64,000 nt of DNA, taken from Spisula solida. Taxonomy: Eukaryota > Mollusca > Bivalvia > Venerida > Mactridae. The DNA is taken from assembly GCA_947247005.1 (NCBI GenBank), contig OX365947.1, forward strand, positions 36,350,760 to 36,414,759, written 5' to 3'. Every line of letters starts with the position of its first letter. Within the stretch, counting starts at the first letter, position 1. Under the pieces are notes generated by a model, which worked only from the letters and a program-made list of their open reading frames with translations, searched no databases and was not told the DNA's origin. Positions 36,225 through 48,879 of this stretch are shown here, piece by piece. The position numbers were made by a program, and so were the translations under genes.

Positions 36225-36534
36225 GTGTGAGAGTTACATTGTACGTACAGTACAATCTACTGATCTAGTCGTGCAACAGACGTTAATACTAAGTAATATA
36301 TGTGAGACGTTACATTGTACGTACTGTATAATCTACTGATCTAGTCGTGCAACAAATGTTAATACTAAGTAATATCTGTGAGACGTTACATTGTACGTAC
36401 AGTATAATCTACTGATCTAGTCGTGCAACAAATGTTAATACTAAGTAATATCTGTGAGACGTTACATTGTACGTACAGTATAATCTACTGATCTAGTCGT
36501 GCAACAAATGTTAATACTAAGTAATATTGGAGAA
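36225..36534 (+). repeat. 76-bp tandem repeat, four units, copy-2-specific expansion
   Basis: The word ctactgatctagtcgtgcaa occurs at 36258, 36333, 36409 and 36485 (steps of 75, 76, 76). Units 2-4 are nearly identical. Copies 1 and 3 hold a single unit at the matching place (near 17675 and 48408), so the expansion came after the duplication. Confidence 0.9.
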
Positions 36535-36725
36535 AGTAATCATCTTTATATTAGGTGGAATTAAATGTATGGACAATTTGTCTACAATCCGCACGCCAAT
36601 ACATTAATCGTTTATTTTGCATGATTAATAGACAACACACTGCAGATTATTTATAAACGTTATGTAAAATAGCTTTCTTACTGTGTAGTATATCTTGGAA
36701 ATAATGAATACCTGTAATTTACAGG

Positions 36726-36745
36726 TAAGATAAGATAAGATAAGA
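36726..36745 (-). repeat. (TCTTA)4 microsatellite tail of the LINE
   Basis: Four exact pentamers directly after the AATAAA signal of the LINE on the minus strand. Short tandem tails in place of poly(A) are a known feature of CR1- and L2-like LINEs. Confidence 0.85.
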
Positions 36746-37019
36746 TGTCTTTATTTCCTCCATAGAATTGAAGATTATAACAAATACAAACAACACACAT
36801 TTACATGAAATAACAACATATACATTATTAAACTTTGATAACACGTTATAATAATAATGATATAGTCATGTATATGTTATCAAATATTATTATGCATTTA
36901 TAATGTACAATTTTTTTTATTTTTTTTTTATTTATTTTTTTTTTTTTCAATAACATTACCAGCTTGGCCGAAAGCGAAATTCAAGCAAGATAATGATAGT
37001 GTTGGGTGATTCATGTACC

Positions 37020-37130
37020 CCACGCATACACACACACCCACGCACACACCAAAATCACACACACACACAAACCCCCACACACGCACACACACGCACACTC
37101 GCGCGCGCACACACGCACACACATCCACTC
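37020..37130 (-). repeat. (GT)n-rich tract in LINE 3'UTR
   Basis: Interrupted CA/GT dinucleotide repeat. The 66-codon Cys/Val-rich frame across it (36928-37128) is a translation of the repeat and not a gene. Confidence 0.8.
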
Positions 37131-37350
37131 AAACATATACATAAACTAACACACCTCCCATCAACGCACTAACTTACTGAAACGAAATGCAAGATAGTGA
37201 CATAGGAGTAGTTATAATGAATGATGAATACATTAGGTTTCAGAAAAGCCTCTATAATAAGTATAGAACTATGTAAAGAATGAAACACATTTAAAACAAG
37301 AGAATACAGACTCTTATATATTACTTATAACGTTGAGCGTATACAGCAAT

Positions 37351-38493
37351 TCAGAATAATTTACACAAGAGGGCTGCCAGCTTAAAATTTACAAATTTCA
37401 AATCTGCGTTAGATATTGCAAAATTTATTATTAAACCAGTCTGTGTATCCAGGTCTGACCCTCTTATATCTAAGAAGTTTTGTAGGCCATAGAAAACCAT
37501 GAGGTTGTCCCAGAGCTGTGTCCTGACTTTACTTACAGCCGGGCAGAAATGAACAAGATGCGTAACTATGTTACTATTTAGCTTGGAACATTTGTCACAG
37601 GAGGTCACATATTTTGATTTCAAGTACACGCTAATTATATAAATTAGCTTTTTACACAAGGGAGATAATTTCTGGTTTTTCCTAGATATATACCATAAAT
37701 TACACGGGTTATCTTTCTTTAGAATTTCATCTAGACACAATGGAGATTTGATCTGTGTACACTGGCGTTCATAGGCATTCTGTTTATATTTCAGGCTTAT
37801 ATTGTTGTTAAGAAATGTGTTCCATATGCATTTCGAGGGAAATGTACCGTTAATAGCATACGTGTCTAAGACGTTCAACAATTCGTATTTTTGCAGGATA
37901 CGATATACGTCTGGAATAAATCCTCTTGTTTGATTGTCATAGGATAGAAATTTTACTAGCCGCAAGTTGAACACGTGCTTAGCAATGTATTTATCGCGCA
38001 GTCTACAAAGCTGTCCTAAAAACTGGAGCTTTTTCATATCAATAATAGTTTCTATTGACAGCATACTTAGCGCACACTGACTGAATTCAGTAGGTGAGTT
38101 ACTTGGTATAGATTGCATGAATTTAATGCAAAATCTGTGAGCTCTCTCAAGCTTTAAAACATCAGTTTCCGACAACAGATTCCAAAGTTCACATGAATAC
38201 ATTGCCTTAGGTAACACAATTGAATTGTATATGTTTCGAGATGTAATCGGGTTTATAGAGCTTGGTTCTAAGCCACTGTTATGGATGCTTAACATGGTGC
38301 CTCTTAACTTAACACATGCATCCTCAACTAACACTTTATTTGAAAGAAAATTCTCACATTTGACACCTAAATGAGTGTAGCACTTAGACTCCGAAACAAT
38401 GCTGTCACCCAAGCGAAATACCCGTTTATACCCGTTACCCGTACATATACTTTGGAATGCTTTATAACTTGTTTGTATATTTATGTGATTCAT
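37351..38493 (-). CDS. LINE reverse-transcriptase protein, C-terminal fragment
   Basis: A 380-residue frame, the longest in the window, representing the part of a non-LTR retrotransposon ORF2 that lies after the catalytic block. The N-terminal region has a strand leading to CYTHLGVKCE, the 'Y.HLGV' element found shortly after the YADD block in Jockey/CR1-like LINEs. Next comes VLPKAMYSCELWNLL with LERAHRFCIKFMQSIP, the thumb/connection region. Near residues 310-335 is CDKCSKLNSNIVTHLVHFCP, a Cys-Cys-His-Cys arrangement typical of the C-terminal zinc-knuckle-like motif of these proteins. Endonuclease and polymerase domains are absent through 5' truncation, so it cannot transpose. The first Met is simply the first ATG after truncation; the frame is open for several codons upstream. 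No internal stop or frameshift is visible, so the insertion is comparatively young. It is related to the broken copy at 13373-14430. Confidence 0.85.
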   Translation of the reverse strand: MNHINIQTSYKAFQSICTGNGYKRVFRLGDSIVSESKCYTHLGVKCENFLSNKVLVEDACVKLRGTMLSIHNSGLEPSSINPITSRNIYNSIVLPKAMYSCELWNLLSETDVLKLERAHRFCIKFMQSIPSNSPTEFSQCALSMLSIETIIDMKKLQFLGQLCRLRDKYIAKHVFNLRLVKFLSYDNQTRGFIPDVYRILQKYELLNVLDTYAINGTFPSKCIWNTFLNNNISLKYKQNAYERQCTQIKSPLCLDEILKKDNPCNLWYISRKNQKLSPLCKKLIYIISVYLKSKYVTSCDKCSKLNSNIVTHLVHFCPAVSKVRTQLWDNLMVFYGLQNFLDIRGSDLDTQTGLIINFAISNADLKFVNFKLAALLCKLF

Positions 38494-39009
38494 GGGCCGA
38501 TGGCCTACATCTTGAAAATAAACTGTATAAATAATAAACTATAATATTGTTCAATATACCACATGGATGAAATAATATCTAATAAATAATGCCATTGGCA
38601 ATATCGTTCCAATTTATCCGTTAAGCCTGGGTCATATCAGCCGTGCTACAAATGTACACCTGTCCATGATAACCCTTCTAAGTTCTTAGACTTAAATAGC
38701 ATTCAGTAGACCATAGGTACGTTTCCAGGAAATTTATACGACCAATCATAACTTTAATATTATATTTCAAAGTTAAATTAGTGTGCAATGTGTAAAGAAG
38801 AGTTCATTAAAGGTTTTCTGTGAATTTCATAGTAAATGATTTTGTCAATCAAAAGTTGCATTTCATTTCAAAAATATTTCGTACATCTTATTTTTCACCT
38901 TCGTTGATGTCCAAATGTGTCTTCTTCAAACGCGTAATGTATGATATAAAGCAACGGATATAGGTGTTCATTATTACGTGTTTCGCTGTTTCTGGTGAGT
39001 GCTGCCTTC

Positions 39010-39370
39010 CCTTTCCGATTATTAGTCGGTCAGAACGATAGGTTTAACGTTCGTCTGTCAGTCTGTCCGTCACGCTATTTTGATTTTGAAATAACTTGGT
39101 ACAATTGTTCACAACCATGTGACAACATATCTCAAAGGTCAAGGTCATACCTGGGAGGTCAAATATCAATATTTTTAGCTTGTCTGGACCATAATTATAT
39201 CATCTATCGTTTGCTTTTGAAATAACCTGGCACAAATGTTGACCACCATAAGACGATGTGTCATAAGGAAAACATTTCTCGATATGTCAAAGGTCAAGGT
39301 CACACGTTGCCTTTGGAGGTCAAACATATATTTCTTACCACATCCAGACAATAAATTTAGCATCTATCCT
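39010..39370 (+). repeat. Tandem-type repeat with 'aaggtcaaggtcac' words
   Basis: Two degenerate units about 130 bp apart: 'tttgaaataacttggtacaa' at about 39083 and 'tttgaaataacctggcacaa' at about 39213, each followed by 'aaggtcaaggtca' and 'ggaggtcaaa'. The style is common in bivalve genomes. It lies at the junction between copies 2 and 3. Confidence 0.65.
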
Positions 39371-39865
39371 ACGATTTCAAAATAACGAATTTTCAAGACG
39401 TTTGCGATTAAATCTACTATGCTTCACGTGTCGCCTTTAAATAAGGTTATTACCATACATTATCCTACCAAGCTTATCTTGGCATGCCTTCGAATGAATC
39501 TCTGTAAATGATATATATTGATGTGTGCATCAAAATGATCAAGACTTATGGGAACTTTAAGATCCATTCTTCCAGCTTCTTGACAGCTGGAACTTGGACT
39601 TTCGATGTTTGACAGCTAAAACCAGAACTTTTAGCGGTTAAGTTCAGTACTCGTTCAGTTGTGTGTTGGGCATTGTGTCGTGTAATTATAATATGTGATG
39701 TGTTTATGTTTTATGTGCTCCACTGGTTAGGTGCTCCTTCCCTCTCCGATTTTCTATAATATTTTTGACACAAATCAGAACACCATTCACAAGTGTATTC
39801 GAGGAGTTTGTGTTGCAGTGTCAAACGTACCTGTCATATACTAGTTGAATCACAAACTTAAATAA

Positions 39866-40112
39866 AACAAGAGATGTTTGTAAAACACGTATGTCCCCAT
39901 GGCAGCCCAATAGTCAATAATGGTGAAGGTCACAGTGACCTTTGTCCTGCCGACCTCAAAATTATTAGGGGTCATTTACTGTTGATGAACAACCTCCATG
40001 TAAAGTGTGAAGGTCCTAGTGCAAAGCGTTCTTGAGTTATTGAACGGAAACCATTTCATACGACAGACCGGTGAAAAGCAATATACCCCCTCATCAAAGA
40101 TTGGGGCATAAC
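39866..40112 (+). mobile_element. Short non-coding element (aacaagagat... family)
   Basis: Starts aacaagagatgtttgtaaaa and ends caaagattggggcataac. Same family as 15479-15833, opposite orientation. It carries 'aaggtcacagtgacct' and 'tgatgaacaacctccatg'. No coding capacity. Confidence 0.7.
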
Positions 40113-40184
40113 AGATATAGACGAGGCACTATTGTACACATACATGCATGTAGAAATGATGTTTAAGTAAAATCAACAATCAAC

Positions 40185-40538
40185 GTGGTGTTTGACTTAA
40201 ACGCACTTCCGAAAACAGTCGACGTCGCTGAGTGGATAACTTACCATGTTCTTTCGTGTAACGCCATTAACGTCATTCCTACTCGCCTGATCGTGCCTCG
40301 TAAGATAGTGTCTCTATATTATTGCTGTTTCTCTTCTGCGTGTCCCATCAACATTGTTATAGTTTTTATAATATTTGCTCTTTCGTGGAGTATTAAATTA
40401 TTTAATATAAATTTACTACTGAAATATTGGGGACGGAATCGAGGCTATAACCTGCTCCACGAAACAGCCCAGTCGAAAGGCATAATGCAATTACATAGTG
40501 CCACATTCTCACAGATATTTGACCCTACACATCCGTAA
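40185..40538 (+). other. Unrecognised 117-codon open frame
   Basis: A frame with a hydrophobic central segment (ACPINIVIVFIIFALSWSI) that could span a membrane. No family is recognised, no splice or promoter context is seen, and it begins directly after a short repeat element. Probably a chance frame in AT-rich DNA. Confidence 0.15.
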
Positions 40539-43500
40539 AGTACTAGTATAAAATGTACCCTAGCATAATTATGTGGTATTAGGGATCGACTTCTGAAAGT
40601 TGCATCCAACGTAACAACTTCATTACTTTGAATCAATCTAAATATGATTTTACGTGCCGTTATCAGTATAAGATGAAATTGAATAACATTATAGTAGGAA
40701 GTATTAGCAATTACGGATTTAAACCGGGCTTCCAAGAAAAGAAATAAGCCAGGTACGTGACTGCCAGATTATATTCTCTACATAGCAATTTGAAAATTAG
40801 TTACATAGCAATTTGAAAATTAGCTAATACTTTCAGATTGCAACCAGACGATAGTGTGCAAAGATATTTAAAACCCGCTATGAAAATCAATATTTAAATT
40901 GCAGTCAGATGTCTGATTATCGTTCGGGCCGGGTATATCCTTTGTGTTTAAATATAGTCCCTTGTTCAGACGTAGAATTGAACAAAAGATCAAAGCGAGT
41001 TAACGTCGTTGTAATTTCCTGATTTTAAAAATCAATGTTACTTTGTCTAGAAATTGTTTTCATGAGTCTTTGCCTCCTAAAGTCCCTTTATATGCCTACA
41101 TACAGGCACGACTTTACGGAATTACAATAGACTGAGACACAATAACTCAAATAGTCGTAATAAACAGATATGTGTTATAACCGAATAATATACACAATAT
41201 AGAAGGCAGCGCTCGAAAGAGACAGCAGAACACGAATGACTTAATAAAGAACAACCAAACGGAAACTCACACTAAACCGACCCACATCAAAATTAACTGG
41301 AACAGCTACAAAACAACACTATGCTCCGACAGCATGTCGCCACAGCTAGCCAAACAAAATCGGAGTAAGAGCCAGCAGACACAAACGAATTAAACACATG
41401 CCTTTTAGAAATAAACGAAACAACATTTAAATGCTCAGGAATTCGATGGTACAAAAGGGCACTAACAACTGCCACAGTCAAACAAAAATTCCTCTTTTTA
41501 GAATGTTCCATATTCTTTTAATTGAATTGAAATTTGCTCGAATTAGGCCGGTTGCTCGAATAATCGCTGCTCGTATTGCCGAGGTTTTACTGTACTATAT
41601 ATTGAATAAACACACATACATACTAGAACTGTTTACATGGGGCACGGATTCCCCTTCGATGGCACACATAGGAAAGGAGGCGAGATGACAGGTTGAGGTA
41701 ACATTATTATTGAATTGTTCAACCATTGAAGATTATATATCAAAAACATCAAAATTTAAGGTCAATAACAAGTTTGAAGAACATCCAGAGCGTGTGAGGA
41801 GTTTGACACACGTGATTTAATAAAGAAAAGTGTACAACAAAATGACAAAGGGTCATAATTCACACAAAATGTGACAAACCAAATATAAGTAATGCATTTA
41901 TTATAGTAATTTGTGCATGTATATCTAGGTAGTTAATTTGTCTGGGTTTGAAGAAAATCACCGAACACACATCTATCTAATGTTGTAATAACTTGTGGCC
42001 CGATCCTTTTGTAATGAATGCGATATTGTACACCTTTCTCTGGTTTAATTTGATGATATGGTTTAATTCTTTCTTATTAGTAGTATGCATGCAAATTATT
42101 TGTTCTGTTGTTAAAATTCATGAATAAAATATGATTAAACTAAACACACACTATTTACGTTACGTACGGATAGCACTAATGTTTTATGCCACCACGTATG
42201 AATAAGTGCGGTGGCACATAAAAAACGAACACTCATGTCCACTTAATTACAATTGAGCCTAATTCTGATGTATGGGTTTGTACCTTTGTTGTTCCCCAAA
42301 GTTGAACTTAAGTGGTTAAGGTACAGACTCGGTTATATACATGACTATATTCCATAACCAGTACTAACTAACCGATCCAAGAACAAACAACTGTCCCACA
42401 TATAGAGGAAAATCGACATTTATGTCACATAAAGATTATTAAATAAGCTGTCGGAACTTAGAATCGTACTCGGATCACTAACCACTGGACAACGGCCGAT
42501 CGGATATTTAAACTTCTAAGGTAATAATGCATTATTTAGCGTTATTCTACGGAAATGTGAGAACAACGACAAATGTTCTATTGGCTAAAAGACATCTTTT
42601 TTAGCATGGTTCTAAATAGTATGTATATTTAAACTTAGTATACGCCCACAGAAATTATATAAATTGAAATAAGTCAATTTGAACATTTGATGAAAAGATC
42701 ATTATAGGAATCCATCCCGGAAAATGTGTTTTGAAGTTTAGGCTATATAAAACAATACAATATTACTGTAGTTTTCAGTATAACAAGCAGTTTGGTGCGG
42801 ATGATGTTTCTCATTTAATTAAATAAATATCCAAATACTGCATCTCCGGGCTACACAGAACGCCTTGTGTGTAAAATAACAAACATATAACAAACATATA
42901 TAAATGCAACAGTTAGTTCAGATTATTGCCAGCAGACTGTATGTGGAAGGAACCAATGCGAGAAGTCTCCAACCCTAGAAAATTACCGGCACTGTTATGT
43001 GCTGAAGTATACTCAATGCTAACGACTAATATATGTAATTTGTCAGTATGATTTGTATGGTTTGTAATCACAGATATATTAATGAATTTAAATAAGTAAT
43101 TGAAAACCTCTCATGATATTAGGTCAAAATAATGTGCTAATTGTAGTGTGAATAATTATGGCGTGGAATGTTGATTCGGGGCTTATTAATCAAAATATAG
43201 ATTTTTTAATTTTGACCTTCATGATATTTCGGAAGTAAAACCTGACAATTTTAGGTGAAATCTCGACGTTTACAGGATATTCCTGATTTGGAACCATTTA
43301 TGTCTCATTTAGTGAGGTAAATAAAACCTAGATTCAGAAATAAGAAAATGATACATAAATATCTAATTGCATACAATTTGATTATTTTATATTGTAGAAG
43401 AATTTCACAACGTATAAACCTAAGTACTGCATGACTAATAGGGGACTATACATTTCAACTTTTATTACTTATTGCGAGACAAAGTATCTTTGATTTTAGG

Positions 43501-44770
43501 TCACTGTATGACTTATTATGAGACATTACAAAACAACATGTATGACTTATTGCGATAACATGAAGTTTACTCATTTTACACAGTCACTGTGAATTTGAGA
43601 AGAACACTTTCGCTCAGTTGTCTAGCAGCCATGTAATAATAATTTTTTCTTAATATTTAAGATATACATAATAATATAATCCAACCAACATGAAGTCACA
43701 CCTCAATAATTTCAAAACAAATTTCTTAACACGTCATAGTAATTGAATCTCTTGACTATAAATGCGATACTTAAATTACAGAATATTCAGTAGCATAGTC
43801 CTTTTTACCAGATTGACTGCGTCTGTAATGAGCAACCTTTCAATCATTTATGTTCCTAACCAACCTGGGTGTATAATAAAATATTACACCTTAACATATG
43901 TACAACAAAACAAATGTCATATACCAAAATATAACAACATTTATTGGACATATGAGATGCTTGTATTTGCTTGACATAAGTACATTAACGTCATCAAGTG
44001 CGTCTGTTAAGCTTGCCAATACAGCATTGGTCCACTATCGACATACAGCCGATTATTTTTGTTTATACATTGTCAAGTAGACAGTTGTAAAAAATGAGTT
44101 ACATTAAGTAGCAACACAACTGATAACAATAAATATTATAACGGATTGTACGAAAATGTCGCCAATGTAGAGTTCTATCATATACATCAATATGAGACAA
44201 TAACAAGATAGCCAGCAACCGATTCGTATTAATTATCTCCCAAGCTTGTGGGGTCCATTTTTGCATTCAACTTATCACGGTTATAGTTTGACTAGATAAG
44301 GTACATGTCTGAGTAAGATATGATATTAATAGTTATTGTCATAGTGTTTATCGTGAAAAGACAATGTGTTGCCTGGCAGCGTCTCTGTTATCACTGGCTT
44401 TGAAAAGGGAAAAGGTTGATTCCCAATCCCTTTGTTTTGAAACTTCACAAACTTGTTGGAGGAAACACAAGTATCACATGTTTTCATGAAAATATGTCAG
44501 TGATATATTCGTATGTGATTTTATGGTTTTATATTTGATCACCTATCATAAGATAATGTTAAAGGAAATCAGTATATAGGAAAACGAGAAATAAATTAAT
44601 CGAAAAAGGACACCTAGCCTCTCCATTGAAAAGGACCGTTTTTTTTTGGTAATCTATTAAATCCTTGAATTAACGTTAGTAATATTCCCCACGTGTGTTT
44701 ATTATCATACGGAGTAACACCTTATCGGTGCCTTTGTGTTGCTTCACATAATTGAAAGCTGGTTAACATG
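40539..44770. other. Non-genic part of copy 3
   Basis: No gene is supported. Seen: a 23-bp direct duplication (tacatagcaatttgaaaatta) at about 40780-40828; a plus-strand stretch at 41245-41380 that reads like the end of a LINE endonuclease (HIKINWNSYKTTL) but is too short to call; and three 'tatgacttattgcga'-type words at 43460-43560. Confidence 0.45.
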
Positions 44771-45067
44771 TTTATGGTATGGTAGGCGTAATTCCGTCCT
44801 TCCGTCCGACTGTTTTGTGCACAACTTCTTTCTTCTACATTTCTTAGGGGACTTTGTTTATTTTGTCAATTTAAATTCGGATGTAGGGAAAAGTATTTAT
44901 TGTGCATCTCTAACATTTCTCGTGGGATTGAAACCAAACCTTCACATAACTTGTGTTATAAATATTGTTTGTATTCAAGTTATAAATATTGTTTGTATTC
45001 AATATTTTTTGGCGCAATTGTTATCCCTTTGGCGGGGGATATGGCTGTCTGTGACTGCTTCTTGTAA
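44771..45067. mobile_element. About 300-bp insertion in copy 3
   Basis: Copies 1 and 2 lack it between 'gaaagctg.ttgac' and 'aaagttaggagg'. It contains 'tccgtccttccgtccgac', 'gtgcacaacttctttcttc' and 'caattgttatccctttggcg', words seen in common mollusc interspersed repeats, plus a direct 24-bp duplication near 44957-45002. The 112-codon frame over it is not a gene. Confidence 0.6.
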
Positions 45068-46300
45068 AAGTTAGGAGGAATTGTTATTTTAATGAACCTC
45101 GTACTGACACTCATTTACATACGTAAGAGAAATAATCCAGACGCAAGTAATCAGTGCATTGATTGTTAGATTGAATCAATCTAGTTGCCCAATGCCTTTT
45201 TAACTGTCTGTGATAACTGCATTATCTGAATACCCAGATGAGATTTAAAGACCTATGAACTGTGATGTGACGTAAACAATATTATGAACGGTATGATTGT
45301 GAAGATTGAGAAGTGGGAAGCGATATTTTCAGCGAGCCAGAACAGTACTTAAAGTGATAATTATGAAACGGGTCCCTAGAAGTTTACATAACAATACGTC
45401 GGGTGTTTTACGCCTACGGTTTATTACAAACAGTCTGATAAAAGTTACATGTTTTAACAATTGCCATAGCATATCCAAATATTTTTTATGAAGATGGGGA
45501 ATTATAACTGCAATGATATAGACGGGTGCTACCGCGGGACGTTTCGTGTGATACAAAACGGGTACCGTTATCGACATCTGTTAAGAACAGCGCAGAGCCT
45601 AATTTATTTCTATCCTGGATGCGAAGGTATGCTAAGGTATTAATTTTATGATAGGCATGTCTTGAGTGTGTCTAGTCGATGCTACATTTAGCACAAGCGA
45701 CAAAGAAGGTTGTGTCGGTATATACAATGGTGTGAATTTAACAGTATGTGTATGTACAATCTGTGTTTCTTGACACATGTCACGCCATTATGGAACTACA
45801 TGACATTGGTTATGTCAATAAAGTTGATAAAACATAGCTACGTTTTCGTTATGCACTCGTGATATAATTACTGCGCATTCGTACTCAGGCTGCCTATATT
45901 GTATAATGTAACGAAGCACAACTTCATATCTATCAATTCTTTAACGTATGAGCCTTAATCTAATGCGCTTTAATTTAATGCGAACACTAGGGTTGTCCAA
46001 ACTGGAACATCACTCATTCTAGTTATTATCTCCCACTGTATATGTCGTACAATGGACACTACATTACTGTGTTATAAATGTGTTACATGATACAAATGAA
46101 TAGCATTATCATTTCACTAACACGAGTGTTTAGTGCCTTGGATTAGGTTCTTATCGGGGTGTTTATCTTTGGTTAATTTCGCTGTCACATGACCACTGAT
46201 CATATGTCCTGACAACTAATACGTACAATGGCTACAACGTGCAATCATTTGATATCAATAAGGCATTGTCTACACCAGTAAAGAATGTCGATAGCGTTAT

Positions 46301-46666
46301 TTGGAATCGTTATTTACGGTATTAACTGAATTACAGTTTTCAATTACGTGCACATGCACTGCATGTTTTTATGACCAATTCTATTTATTGGACGCGTGTT
46401 TCACAACTAAGGCTAAGATCGTTTTTTTCAAATACGCATCCAATCATGGATATTCACTGTTTGATTATACTTTAGATAAAGCTATGGAAATCCTCTATGA
46501 TGTGTCTGAGCTGTGTATAAGTAGTTTCCTTAGATATGTGATTGACCAAAAAGGAATTGTTGATAATGCCTTATATAGCCCATGGTTTCTGTTAGCGTTT
46601 GTCGTACTTTGTTCTCACATACACAATGCAACAAAAATTCCATCTGTGCCATGGAACTGTGCATAA
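46301..46666 (+). other. Open frame conserved in three duplicated copies (copy 3), function unknown
   Basis: 121 codons. Contains FYDQFYLLDACFTTKAK, SNHGYSLFDYTLDKAMEIL and YSPWFLLAFVVLCSHIHNAT. The start differs from copies 1 and 2 because of a one-base difference before FYDQ. No recognised domain, and the residue changes look neutral. Confidence 0.3.
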
Positions 46667-48879
46667 TTATAGTTCATTTAGAATATGACTGTACAGTCGC
46701 AAGTTAATCAGTCACTGGAGACTACCAAGTTCTGAACGTCTACGGGCCAACTTGCAAACGGGAGAAATAACAAAGTGATGCTTGACGGATTTTTCGGGCG
46801 CTTTAATTATACCTTTCCCATTTTCTAGAATCCTAAACTGGACGAAACTATACATTTTCGCAAAATAGATACATAAAGTGAAAATAAAAAGTATCTTTGA
46901 CAGTTGTATAATTATGGTTCTTCGTAGAATGTAAGAAATGTAGGCCAAGTAAGATATTGATGCTGTATCCATATCTCCATATTCATTTTTTCAGCTGTTA
47001 AATTCATATTCCAGTACTTTGGAATTGTTTACAACTACACACTCGATTCTATGCCTTTGACATCGTGTCTATTTGCAACAGTTAGATTTATTTGGCGCCT
47101 TGGTTCCGCGCACCAAATCTTGCAATTGTTCCTTGTACCAAAGCATGAGTGTCTCGGAAATACACACCTTTGTCTAGCCTATCTGGAATAATGCAAGTCA
47201 GCTACAATTTTGTATTATGACATATATTGTTATTCATAACATTTAATTGTACTTTCACTAATTGAACAGGATATCATTAACGGTGTTTATGTGCTTGGCG
47301 ATAGCAAACAAGCTTATTTATAGCTTCACAATGTCTTCTTAGAAACCAATTATGAATCAATTTAGTACACTACCCTTATCTCAAATAATGTCACAAGGAA
47401 ATTGTCATGTCATTTAACGAGTTTATAAAAACAATTTTTAATGCAGATATGGGTAATGATTGGTAAACCTTTTTACTGAACACACTGTACATGGATGTTA
47501 AGGAGGACAATGTAACATTAAGCAACTGATGCATAATAAATGTCTCTTCACTGTGAAAAGCCATATCGTCCCGACCGATAAGTTAGTTAATTATTGATGA
47601 AATAACGATGACCAATGTCGGGTCAATATCTCACAGGTCACATTTTAAGTTCAAATGTGATCAATGACGACTGTTTAATTTGTTTGGACTGCATAAGACC
47701 CCTAGCAAAGCACGTTTTATGCCTATGTTTGCACAACTACAATGTTTTTAAAAATTACTTTCTACTTGTTCAACTGCTTTAAACGTTATAATGTCCAACG
47801 ATATTGTGAAAAGTCATATGAATATTCGGGTATTAATTCTGAAATTGTCTCCCGAAAATCAACAAGATTGTATCCGGTCAAAGAAACCATTAAAAGCTTG
47901 CATAAATTACTCAATTTTAAGGTAAATGTTTTGTGATTTAAAATGGACCGCATGCCATTACTACTAGCCGAGGTATGGATGGTGTTCCGGCTTCACTTTA
48001 AAACTACTTTATAGTCATAATAATTGTGTTTAACATGCACAGTTTTAAGAAGCATGGGGTATGCATGCATTGGCACTTATCTTCGTGTTCTATAATAATT
48101 AACTGCATGAAACATATCATACTATATAAAAAGCCCTAGAACGGTACAGGAAACAGACGAATGGTGTGTTTATAATAATTTAGGTCTCGTACAATTTCTG
48201 ATAGAACAGCAACGAATTGTTGCCTATTATATTGAATATTGCTAATGGTATTGTCAGGGCCTATGCATATCATTGTCTCGGTTTGTTTGATGATTTTCTA
48301 TCTGCTTGTCAACTAGGCGACAGTTTATGTACGTGATATGAATGGTCTGTTTAACGGTTCCATACGAGTATATGCGTTAGAGATTACATTGTACCTACAT
48401 AGAGCTTTTCGTGCAACAAATATAATATTAACACTTTGTAAAATCAGAGACAGTATTCATTTTTATCTGTGAAATCAAATGCATTAACAGTTTGCCTACA
48501 ATACACCAACCAATCCATTAAGCTCTTAGAAAATTATGTTTTGCTACCGTTTATTTTCACGACAACACACTGCAGCTAATTAATAAAAATATATAAGAAT
48601 AGCTTTCTTACCGTGTAGTATATCTTGGAAATAATGAATACCTGTAATTTACAGGTAATTTGTAATATGAAATATGTTATTTGGAAACATTATTATACTT
48701 GTTGATAAAATTGCACCTGCTTCATATAAACAATAAATTATATTGTTGTGCAATAAACTACCTGGATGAGATAATATAAAACAAAAAATGCCATTGTCAA
48801 TGGTTCAAATTTATCCATTAAGCCTAGGTCACATCAGCCTTGCTACAAATTTACACCTGTCTATGATAACCCTTTAACA

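Larger units (their letters stand above)
36726..38515 (-). mobile_element. 5'-truncated LINE insertion with (TCTTA)n tail
   Basis: On the minus strand: truncated 5' end near 38515, coding region 38493-37351, an approximately 600-bp 3'UTR with a GT-rich tract (37020-37130) and T/A homopolymer stretches, AATAAA at 36755-36750, and four TCTTA units at 36745-36726. The paralogous sites at 18878 and 48650 read straight through 'acaggtaatttgtaat', giving the empty site. The insertion is accompanied by loss of about 75 bp of target. Confidence 0.85.
19780..38680 (+). repeat. Large duplicated unit, copy 2
   Basis: Starts near 'aagaatttcagggaagg' (19876) and holds the marker series in the same order as copy 1 up to 'ggaaacagtc' near 36005 and 'attatttataaacg' near 36646. 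It then contains a LINE and ends with 'taagcctgggtcat' near 38622. It is longer than copy 1 because of about 5 kb inserted between 30.3 and 35.9 kb, the LINE, a foldback element and the 22.5-24.6 kb block. Confidence 0.75.

Noticed and set aside
36225..36534. CRISPR-like array of repeats
   Set aside because: Contiguous 76-bp head-to-tail units without spacers, in eukaryotic DNA; a minisatellite.
36928..37128. Cys/Val-rich 66-codon protein
   Set aside because: Direct translation of a GT microsatellite in the LINE 3'UTR.
41293..41511. 72-codon minus-strand frame, possible secreted peptide
   Set aside because: No clear signal peptide with cleavage context and no splice support; the opposite strand looks more LINE-like.
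44736..45074. 112-codon plus-strand frame
   Set aside because: Lies over a repeat insertion specific to copy 3 and includes a direct nucleotide duplication.
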